Shown piece after piece: positions 24,831 through 31,262 of a stretch of DNA of 64,000 nt. The notes below the pieces were generated by a model. That model saw nothing but the letters and a program-made list of their open reading frames with translations. It had not been told where the DNA came from and did no database searches. Position numbers and translations under genes: made by a program. The DNA comes from Acidobacteriota bacterium (lineage in GTDB: Bacteria; Acidobacteriota; Thermoanaerobaculia; Gp7-AA8): the NCBI GenBank assembly GCA_021325515.1, contig JAJPHC010000060.1, positions 124,001 to 188,000 of the forward strand, in the 5' to 3' direction. Position 1 is the stretch's first letter, and each line of letters opens with the position of its first letter.

Positions 24831-26189
24831 ATGATCTTCCATCAGTTCTATCTCAACTGTCTCGCCCATGCCTCGTACCTCGTCGGATCGGAGGGCGAGT
24901 GCGCGATCGTCGATCCGCAGCGCGATGTCGATCAGTACATTGCCGAGGCGGAGGCGCGGGGGCTGGCGATCCGCTGGATCCTCGAGACGCATCTGCACGC
25001 GGACTTCGTGAGCGGGCATCGCGAGCTCGCGGCGCGAACCGGTGCGGAGATCGTGTTCGGCGCCGCTGCGAATGCCGGCTTTCCGCATCGCGCAGTCAAC
25101 GACGGCGACGTGCTGCAGATCGGCTCGCTGCAGTTGCGCGCGCTGGCGACGCCCGGACATACGCCGGAGAGCATCTCCTGGCTGATCGTCGAAGACGGCG
25201 AGCCGCGCAAGCTCCTCACGGGCGACACGCTCTTCATCGGCGACGTGGGCCGCCCCGATCTCGCCGGTGCCCGGGGCTTCACCTCCGAGCAGATGGCCGC
25301 ACTTCTCTACGATTCGCTGCACGGGAAGATCCTCACGCTGCCGGACCATGTCGAGGTCTGGCCCGCGCATGGCGCCGGCTCGGCGTGCGGCCGCAACATC
25401 TCGGCGGATACCTCCTCGACCATCGGCCTGCAGAGGAAGACTAACTATGCGTTGCAGCCGATGTCCCGCGAAGAGTTCGTCCGGCTGATGACGACCGACA
25501 TCTCCGAGCCTCCTCCCTACTTCTCCCGCGATGCGGAGATCAACCGCACCGGCGCCCGCCCGCTCGCCGACATCGATGCTCCGCCGCTGCAGCCGGCGGA
25601 GGTCAAGGCGCGGATTGCCGAGGGCGCCGTAGTCCTCGATGTCCGCGACGCGGACGCCTTCGGCGCCGGCCACATCCCCGGCTCGATCAACATCGGCCTC
25701 GGCGGGCAGTTCGCATCGTGGGCCGGAACGCTGCTCTCCGCCGGTGATCGCCTCATCATCGTCGCCGATTCGGCCGAGCGGTCGAAGGAGGCCGTCATGC
25801 GGCTGGCGCGCGTCGGAATGGAGAACATCGTGGGCTGGCTGGACGGCGGCATCTTCGCCTGGAACAACGCAGCCTTCGAGCTCGCACAGCTCCCGCAGAT
25901 ATCGCCGGCTGAGCTCAAAGGCTCTTCATCGCGCGTCCTCGACGTACGCCGTCCCGCCGAATACGCCGGCGGGCATGTCCCCGGCGCGCTGTCGATCCCG
26001 CTCAACGAACTGCAGCGGAGAGTTGGGGAAATCAAGAGCGGCGGCCCGCTGGCCGTGATCTGCGCCGGCGGCTATCGCTCGTCCGCCGCTGCATCGCTGC
26101 TCGCACGCCACGGCTTCCACGGCGAATTGCAAAACGTCACCGGCGGAACGAGTGCATGGATCCGCGAGGGTTTCGAGACTGAGAGATAG
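24831..26189 (+). CDS. CstB-like persulfide dioxygenase-rhodanese fusion
   Basis: 452 residues. The N-terminal metallo-beta-lactamase fold has persulfide-dioxygenase ligands THLHADFVSGH, TPGHTPES, TGDTLFIGDVGRPD and PAHGAGSACG. Two rhodanese domains follow: the first (residues of about 258-345) reads VADSAERS where the active loop should have Cys, so it is inactive; the second has CAGGYRSS with the catalytic Cys. This is the layout of S. aureus CstB, which oxidises glutathione or CoA persulfide and transfers sulfur to sulfite, making thiosulfate. ATG 24831 has CAGGG upstream; ATG 24813 overlapping the previous stop is an alternative. Confidence 0.9.
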   Translation: MIFHQFYLNCLAHASYLVGSEGECAIVDPQRDVDQYIAEAEARGLAIRWILETHLHADFVSGHRELAARTGAEIVFGAAANAGFPHRAVNDGDVLQIGSLQLRALATPGHTPESISWLIVEDGEPRKLLTGDTLFIGDVGRPDLAGARGFTSEQMAALLYDSLHGKILTLPDHVEVWPAHGAGSACGRNISADTSSTIGLQRKTNYALQPMSREEFVRLMTTDISEPPPYFSRDAEINRTGARPLADIDAPPLQPAEVKARIAEGAVVLDVRDADAFGAGHIPGSINIGLGGQFASWAGTLLSAGDRLIIVADSAERSKEAVMRLARVGMENIVGWLDGGIFAWNNAAFELAQLPQISPAELKGSSSRVLDVRRPAEYAGGHVPGALSIPLNELQRRVGEIKSGGPLAVICAGGYRSSAAASLLARHGFHGELQNVTGGTSAWIREGFETER

Positions 26190-26191
26190 TT

Positions 26192-26285
26192 GGGGTACTG
26201 GGGCTCTGGGTGGTGCAGCGAGTTGTTAGCACCGCGAGCCCGCGAGCCCGCGAAACCGCGAACCCACCCAGCACCCCAGCGCCCC
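26192..26285. repeat. GCGAGCCC palindromic repeat, copy 2
   Basis: Outer arms GGGGTACTGGGGCTCTGGG and CCCAGCACCCCAGCGCCCC pair imperfectly around a core with three GCGA(G/A)CCC-type words. It fills the gap between two convergent genes and could act as a bidirectional terminator. Confidence 0.65.
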
Positions 26286-26297
26286 GCGAAGCGAAAC

Positions 26298-27155
26298 CTA
26301 CTCCCCGTTCCGCCTCACCAGTTGGCGTTCCACCAGCGCGACGCGCGCGAGAAGCTCCGCCTGACCGCGAAGCAGTGCCTCGATCTCCATTTCCGCCTTC
26401 AGATTCACCTGATAATCGTTCTCGGCGAGCAGCTTGTCCTTCGATGACTGGCGGTTCTGGCTCATCATGATGATCGGCGCCTGCAGCGCGGCCACCGTCG
26501 ACAGCGCGAGATTCAGCAGGATGAACGGATACGGGTCGAACGGATGGGCCAGCAGCAGGATGTTCGATCCCATCCAGATCGCCATGATCGTGCTGAAGAG
26601 AATGATGAACGGCCACGAGCCGCCGAACGCAGCGACGCGATCCGCAATCCGCTGACCGAACGTCAGCGTCTCTTCCGCTTCCTCCAGCACGTTGCGCGAG
26701 ACCTGCCGCGACATCAGCTCGTTCGTCTGCCGCATCCGCTCGCTCATCTCCGCGATGATCCGCAGCGCGGCCGCCGGATTCTTGTTCACGAAATCGACCA
26801 TGTCGTCGCGGTCCAGCCGCACGAGATGCGACGGCTTGATCGCCGTAGCCGTCGCCGATCGCGGAGAGCCGTCGAAGAGCGACAGCTCTCCGAAGTACTG
26901 TCCCGGGAAGAGCGTCGCAAGACAGACGCGTCCCTTCCCTTCGCCGTACGAGATCTCCACCGCTCCTTCGTCGATGACGAACAGCGATGAGCCCTCGTCG
27001 CCCTGGCTGAAGATCACGTCGCCGGGCGCATAGTCCGCCGACTCGAGCCGTTTCGCGAGCGAGGCGAGATCCTCTTTCGTCAGCGATTCGAAGAGCGCAA
27101 TGTTGCCAAGCAACTGCTCGCTCGTCATGCGAGAGGACTGCGACTCTGTGTCCAT
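26298..27155 (-). CDS. Cyclic-nucleotide-binding domain fused to DUF1003 membrane domain
   Basis: 285 residues. Residues of about 20-140 form a CNMP-type barrel (GDVIFSQGDEGSSLFVIDEG; LFPGQYFGELSLFDGSPRSA). The C-terminal half is DUF1003: FGGSWPFIILFSTIMAIWMG, two membrane helices, then APIIMMSQNRQSSKDKL and AENDYQVNLKAE. There is no DNA-binding domain. Function is unknown; the design suggests a membrane protein gated by a small ligand. ATG 27155 is the first ATG of the frame; the further upstream TTG lacks support. It lies downstream of the CLC gene on the same strand. Confidence 0.88.
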   Translation of the reverse strand: MDTESQSSRMTSEQLLGNIALFESLTKEDLASLAKRLESADYAPGDVIFSQGDEGSSLFVIDEGAVEISYGEGKGRVCLATLFPGQYFGELSLFDGSPRSATATAIKPSHLVRLDRDDMVDFVNKNPAAALRIIAEMSERMRQTNELMSRQVSRNVLEEAEETLTFGQRIADRVAAFGGSWPFIILFSTIMAIWMGSNILLLAHPFDPYPFILLNLALSTVAALQAPIIMMSQNRQSSKDKLLAENDYQVNLKAEMEIEALLRGQAELLARVALVERQLVRRNGE

Positions 27156-27193
27156 GTGTCGATAAGGATACGACAACGATGCCTTAACGGCGC

Positions 27194-28993
27194 CTATCCC
27201 TCTTCCCTCAGGCGCCGCTCGTGCGCGGCCAGCAGATCGCTGCGGGTGATGATGCCGACCAGTTGCTGCGGATGCGCGCGCGATACGACCGGCAGCCGGC
27301 CGACGTTCTCGCGCACCATGTGATCCGCCGCTTCGCGCAGCGACATGTCGGGAAAGATCACCGAGGGCGGGCGCGTGATCAGATCGCCGACGCGCGTCGT
27401 CGCCGGCTTGCCGAGAAAGTCGCGCCGCGTGACGACGCCGAGAAGGCGCTGTTTCTCATCGACGACCGGAAAGCCCTGATGCGTGTCGAGCACGGCTCCC
27501 GCATCTCCCAGCAGCGAATCGGCGCGCAGCGTTACGACGTTCGAAGAACATGCGGTGGCGATCGAGATCTGATCGAGAAAATCGGCCGCGTACTCCATCG
27601 GCACCCGCACGCCGCGCCGCGCAAGCTTCTCCGTCATGATCGTGTTGCGCATCAGAAGGGCCGAGACGAGGAAGCCGGCGGTGCAGCCGGCGAGCAGCGG
27701 CAGGAGTCCCATCGGCTGCAGCGTCGTCTCGAACGCGAACACCACGGACGCCAGCAGTGCTCGCGACGCGCCGGCGAACATCGCCGCCATTCCGACGAGC
27801 GCGCAGATGCGCGGATCGATCCCGCTGCCCGGCCATTGGTGCGCGATCAGTTCACCCAGCGCAACGCCCGTCGCCCCGCCGATCGTAAACAGCGGCGCGA
27901 GCGTTCCTCCCGAAGTGCCGCTGCCGAGGGAGATGGACCAGGAGAAAAACTTCATCAGGCAGAGGAAGAGCACCACCTTTCCTGTGATCGTCCCCGCGAC
28001 GAGCCCTTCGATGTTCGTGTAGCCCACGCCCAACGTACGCGGCGCGAAATAGCCGACGACACCGACGGCGATTCCGCCGAGTGCCGGCCACCACATCCAG
28101 TGCACGGGCAGCTTCTCGAAGAGATCCTCGATCCAGTAGACGGCGCGCGTCACATAGACGGAGAGCCAGCCGATCAACGCGCCGAGGAGGGCGTACATCG
28201 CGAGTGCCTCGCCGTTTGGACGCGCGAGGAGCGGCATCGCGAAAATCGGTTCGGTGCCGACATAGAGCACGCGGACGGCCGTCGCGGTGGCACTCGCGAG
28301 CGCGACAGGGACGATCGAGCGCGGACGGAACTCGAAGAGCAGCAACTCGATCGCGAGCAGCACGGCCGAGACCGGACTGCCGAACGTTGCTGCCATACCA
28401 GCCGCTGCACCTGCCGCGAGCAGCGTCTTCCGTTCCGACGGCGTCGTGCGCAGCAACTGTCCGGCGAGCGATCCCAGCGCGCCGCCCGTCGCGATGATCG
28501 GTCCTTCTGCACCGAACGGGCCGCCGGTGCCGATCGAGATCGCAGCCGACAGCGGCTTGAGAAACGTCACGCGCGCCGGAATCCTGCTCTCGTTCAGCAG
28601 CACCTGCTCCATCGCTTCGGGGATTCCATGGCCGCGAATCGCTTTCGATCCGTAACGCGCCATCACGCCGACGATCAGACCGCCGATGACCGGCACGCCG
28701 ATCACGAGCAACCCGAGATGATTTCCCGCCGGCGAGGTGAACGCGGTCGAGAAGCGGCCGTAGAAGGCGATGTTGGTGATCAGGCCGATCAGCCCGACGA
28801 GCGCCTGCGCCACGAATCCGGTCACGAAGGCGAGCAGCATCGCCCACATCGAAATCACGACGACACGGCGGTCGAGTGCATTGCGCTCGATCGGCACGCG
28901 CGCCGACTGCAGCGCCGCTCCCAGCGACGGCGCGACAGGCACTCCTTCGGTCGTTGCTCCTGCTTCGAACTCAGTCACGGCTGCTCCTCTCAT
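27194..28993 (-). CDS. CLC-family chloride channel/antiporter with CBS pair
   Basis: 599 residues: about 420 residues of CLC membrane domain, then two CBS domains (GFPVVDEKQRLLGVVTRRDF; GRLPVVSRAHPQQLVGIITR). CLC motifs are GHGIPEAME, GAEGPIIATGG with the gating Glu, FGSPVSAVLLAIE with a Glu at the proton-path position, and GSGTSGGTLAPLF. The chloride-coordinating Ser of GSGIP is His here. This suggests an anion/proton exchanger of altered selectivity. Its ATG overlaps the MarR gene by 23 nt, so it is in a MarR-controlled operon. The start has no strong ribosome site. Confidence 0.92.
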   Translation of the reverse strand: MRGAAVTEFEAGATTEGVPVAPSLGAALQSARVPIERNALDRRVVVISMWAMLLAFVTGFVAQALVGLIGLITNIAFYGRFSTAFTSPAGNHLGLLVIGVPVIGGLIVGVMARYGSKAIRGHGIPEAMEQVLLNESRIPARVTFLKPLSAAISIGTGGPFGAEGPIIATGGALGSLAGQLLRTTPSERKTLLAAGAAAGMAATFGSPVSAVLLAIELLLFEFRPRSIVPVALASATATAVRVLYVGTEPIFAMPLLARPNGEALAMYALLGALIGWLSVYVTRAVYWIEDLFEKLPVHWMWWPALGGIAVGVVGYFAPRTLGVGYTNIEGLVAGTITGKVVLFLCLMKFFSWSISLGSGTSGGTLAPLFTIGGATGVALGELIAHQWPGSGIDPRICALVGMAAMFAGASRALLASVVFAFETTLQPMGLLPLLAGCTAGFLVSALLMRNTIMTEKLARRGVRVPMEYAADFLDQISIATACSSNVVTLRADSLLGDAGAVLDTHQGFPVVDEKQRLLGVVTRRDFLGKPATTRVGDLITRPPSVIFPDMSLREAADHMVRENVGRLPVVSRAHPQQLVGIITRSDLLAAHERRLREEG

Positions 28994-29444
28994 CTTCAAA
29001 AAACATCGGCGGAGCTTCGGTGCTCCGATCCATGGTGTCGACGATCGCGACGAGGTAATCGGCGAACTGCCTCCGATCGGCCTCGCTCATCCGCTCCAGC
29101 AGATCGATCAGCTCCTGCTGCGCCACGCGCGGAGCCTTGCGGACCGCCGCACGCCCCGCGCGCGTCGGCTTGATCACCAGCCGCCGCGCGTCCTCCTCGG
29201 CGCGCCTGCGCTCCAGCAGCCCCGCGTCGCACAGACGGGCGACGACGACGGAGACCGAGCTCTGATCGGTGCGCGTCCGCTCGGCGAGCTCTTTGAGCGA
29301 GAGCTCCGGCGTCTTCGTCACTTCGTGCAGGACGAAGAGCTGTGCACTGGAGAGGCCGCGCTCATTCCGCGCGGCCTGATCGGAGAGGCGGAGCAGGCGA
29401 ACGAGGCGCCGGATGGCGTCGAGAATCCGCTGGCTGTCGGTCAT
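28971..29444 (-). CDS. MarR family transcriptional regulator
   Basis: 157 residues with the MarR winged-helix plan: LSSAQLFVLHEVTKTPELSL, KELAERTRTDQSSVSVVVAR for the HTH, and the wing RRRAEEDARRLVIKPT. The perfect 11-bp inverted repeat at 29458-29481, 14 nt upstream of the start, is the natural autoregulatory operator. It overlaps and precedes a CLC antiporter gene, which it probably controls. MarR proteins commonly release DNA on binding phenolic ligands or on Cys oxidation; no Cys-based switch is obvious here apart from one Cys in VARLCDAG. Confidence 0.92.
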   Translation of the reverse strand: MTDSQRILDAIRRLVRLLRLSDQAARNERGLSSAQLFVLHEVTKTPELSLKELAERTRTDQSSVSVVVARLCDAGLLERRRAEEDARRLVIKPTRAGRAAVRKAPRVAQQELIDLLERMSEADRRQFADYLVAIVDTMDRSTEAPPMFFEDERSSRD

Positions 29445-29457
29445 CGTCGCACCCCAC

Positions 29458-29481
29458 AATTACTTGGGACCCCAAGTAATT
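29458..29481. promoter_or_regulatory. Perfect MarR-type operator
   Basis: AATTACTTGGG and CCCAAGTAATT are exact inverted repeats with a 2-bp spacer, in the divergent gap between marR and the gene starting near 29551. Confidence 0.75.
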
Positions 29482-29536
29482 CCAGAAGGAGCCGATCCAC
29501 CCCCATCCACCGTCCCTCGTCCCTCGTCTCACGTGC

Positions 29537-29542
29537 TATCCT
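29537..29542 (+). promoter_or_regulatory. -10 element of a possible leaderless promoter
   Basis: TATCCT, preceded by TG as in an extended -10, stands 8 nt before TTG 29551. No Shine-Dalgarno sequence is seen. Confidence 0.4.
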
Positions 29543-29550
29543 CCCCGGCG

Positions 29551-30069
29551 TTGAGCGAGCAATCGTCCGAAGAACTCGACGAACGAAGCATTGCCAGGAA
29601 ATACGGTCTGCGGGAGCTGGTCTACCCGGGCTCGGAGCAGCTCAAGACCCTGACTCATTTCCTGAACGGCCTGGTGGAAACACGCCGCTGCGGAGCCGTC
29701 CCGAAGACCGCAGTCGTCGCGCTGCTCGATTTCCTGCAGGGCATCGTGAACCGCCAGCACATCACGAAGGGACCGCACATGACGCAGGAGGAGTTCGACT
29801 TCCTGCAGACACCGTATTACCTCGCGGCGCGCATCGTGACGAAGCTCGTGCGGGAAAAGAAGCTGCAGTACGAGCGCGAGGGGAAGATCTACCACACGAC
29901 CTACAACGCGCTCTCGCAGTTCATCGAGCTGCTGAGAAGCCTGCTCGATCCCGGCTGCTACTGGCTGCGCGTCAAGACCGTTCCGGATGGCATCGTGGAA
30001 AGCGCCGAGCTGCTGCGCGACTTCCTCTACGCCTATCCCGAGCAGCGGAAAAAGGGTCGCGCGCTCTGA
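29551..30069 (+). CDS. Conserved-looking protein of unknown function
   Basis: About 172 residues from a TTG at 29551 (GTG 29533 is the alternative). The sequence is well-ordered and mostly helical (YGLRELVYPGSEQLKTLTHF, FDFLQTPYYLAARIVTKLV, SQFIELLRSLLDPGCYW), cytoplasmic, with no signal peptide or motif I recognise. The Arg-rich longer frame upstream crosses the MarR operator and is unlikely to be translated. A methyltransferase gene follows 7 nt later and probably shares the transcript. It may be coregulated by MarR, whose operator lies 70 nt upstream. Confidence 0.6.
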   Translation: MSEQSSEELDERSIARKYGLRELVYPGSEQLKTLTHFLNGLVETRRCGAVPKTAVVALLDFLQGIVNRQHITKGPHMTQEEFDFLQTPYYLAARIVTKLVREKKLQYEREGKIYHTTYNALSQFIELLRSLLDPGCYWLRVKTVPDGIVESAELLRDFLYAYPEQRKKGRAL

Positions 30070-30076
30070 CACGCCG

Positions 30077-30658
30077 ATGGTGAAACGCTACGACCGCGCG
30101 TATTTCGACAAGTGGTACCGCCGCGTCCGCGTACACACCCAGGGTGAGATGCAGCGAAAAGTTGGGATGGCCGTCAGCGTCTGCGAGTATTTCCTCCGGC
30201 GCCAGATTCGCAGCGTTCTCGACATCGGATGCGGGGAAGGCGCCTGGTTCCCGCATCTCCGCACGCTGCGCCCCCGCCTCGCCTATCTCGGCATCGACCC
30301 GAGCGATTACGCCGTGGAGCGCTTCGGTGAGACGCGCAACGTCCGCAAAGGCTCGTTCGCGGATTTCGATGCCGGCCGGCGCTTCGACCTCGTCATCTGC
30401 AGCGACGTGCTCCACTATCTGACCGAAAAAGAAATCCGCCGCGGACTCCCTGCGCTCGTCGCCGCGACCGGCGGCATGGCCTATCTCGAGGTCCTGACGT
30501 CGAAGGAAGACATCATCGGCGATCTCGATGGCCTCATTCGCCGCTCACCGAAGTGGTACCGCAGCCTGTTCCGCGACGCAGGACTCGTCGAGTGCGGACC
30601 CTACGCCTGGCTGTCCGCCGACGTGGCGTCCGACGCCTCGGACCTCGAGCTGGCGTGA
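30077..30658 (+). CDS. SAM-dependent class I methyltransferase
   Basis: 193 residues. The SAM-binding motif VLDIGCGEGAWFPHL and the acidic loop YLGIDPSDYAVE identify a Rossmann-fold methyltransferase; FDLVICSDVLHYL is motif II. The C-terminal part (SPKWYRSLFRDAGLVECGPY) is typical of small-molecule or lipid methyltransferases. The substrate is unknown. The start at 30077 follows the previous stop by 7 nt. It is the last gene of a two-gene plus-strand unit. Confidence 0.88.
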   Translation: MVKRYDRAYFDKWYRRVRVHTQGEMQRKVGMAVSVCEYFLRRQIRSVLDIGCGEGAWFPHLRTLRPRLAYLGIDPSDYAVERFGETRNVRKGSFADFDAGRRFDLVICSDVLHYLTEKEIRRGLPALVAATGGMAYLEVLTSKEDIIGDLDGLIRRSPKWYRSLFRDAGLVECGPYAWLSADVASDASDLELA

Positions 30659-30668
30659 TGGTCGCGCG

Positions 30669-30730
30669 GATACGCGGGCGCGCGGGCGCGCCGGCGTCCA
30701 CCCATCACCACCACCACCGCGAGCCCGCGC
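30669..30730. repeat. Low-complexity GC stretch with GCGAGCCC word
   Basis: GCGGATACGCGGGCGCGCGG, CACC repeats and GCGAGCCCGCGC fill the gap between convergent genes. It shares words with the repeats at 11848 and 26192. Confidence 0.45.
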
Positions 30731-30732
30731 AA

Positions 30733-31191
30733 CTACTCGATCACCGACAACTGGATGTTCGGCACTACGGTGACGATCGCGCGCAGCGAGTTCGCAATCA
30801 GGCAATCGCGATGCGCGATCTCGATCGCCTTCAACGTCTTCTCCGCCGCAAGCGCATCGGTGATGACGATCGTCGGCTTCACGATCACACGCGTGAAGCA
30901 GTAGCCGGCGTCACCGGCCTCCAGAAATCCTTCCGCCTCGCTGTAATACGCTTCGACCGGCAGTTGCTGGCGCTCGACGTGATGCGCAAACGTAATCAGC
31001 AGACACGTCTCGACGGCCGCCACCAGAAAGTCCTCGGGCGTCCAGAAACCTTTTTCGCCCTTGAACTCCGGCGGTGAGGAGACGGCGAGCGCCGGCTTGC
31101 TCGCCGCCGACAGCTTCGCGTTCCTGCGGCCGAGCCATTCCGTGGACGTGCGGTAGGTGAACGCCTTGCGTGCAACCGAAGTGGTACTCAT
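30733..31191 (-). CDS. OsmC/Ohr family peroxiredoxin-like protein
   Basis: 152 residues with the two reactive cysteines of the OsmC family, in VETCLLITFAHH and HRDCLIANS, and the usual GFWTPEDFLVAA lead-in. OsmC/Ohr proteins reduce organic hydroperoxides with a dithiol partner. It is the last gene of a minus-strand series after the GNAT-acyl-CoA synthetase fusion (71-nt gap), within the block I assign to an FNR-like regulon, so it may protect thiol chemistry under shifts in oxygen. Confidence 0.9.
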   Translation of the reverse strand: MSTTSVARKAFTYRTSTEWLGRRNAKLSAASKPALAVSSPPEFKGEKGFWTPEDFLVAAVETCLLITFAHHVERQQLPVEAYYSEAEGFLEAGDAGYCFTRVIVKPTIVITDALAAEKTLKAIEIAHRDCLIANSLRAIVTVVPNIQLSVIE

Positions 31192-31262
31192 ACGCGTCAG
31201 GTTGCGCCGAGCACCGGAGCCGGGCCGTGCCTGAAATCACGAAGCCTTGTGACGGCCGCGTC

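Noticed and set aside
27221-29173. 650-codon frame opposite the CLC gene
   Set aside because: Antisense to conserved CLC and MarR genes and without domains.
31237-31252. TCACG-N6-TGTGA near the osmC start as a seventh FNR/CRP-type site
   Set aside because: The half-sites point outward, the reverse of a CRP site, so I did not count it.
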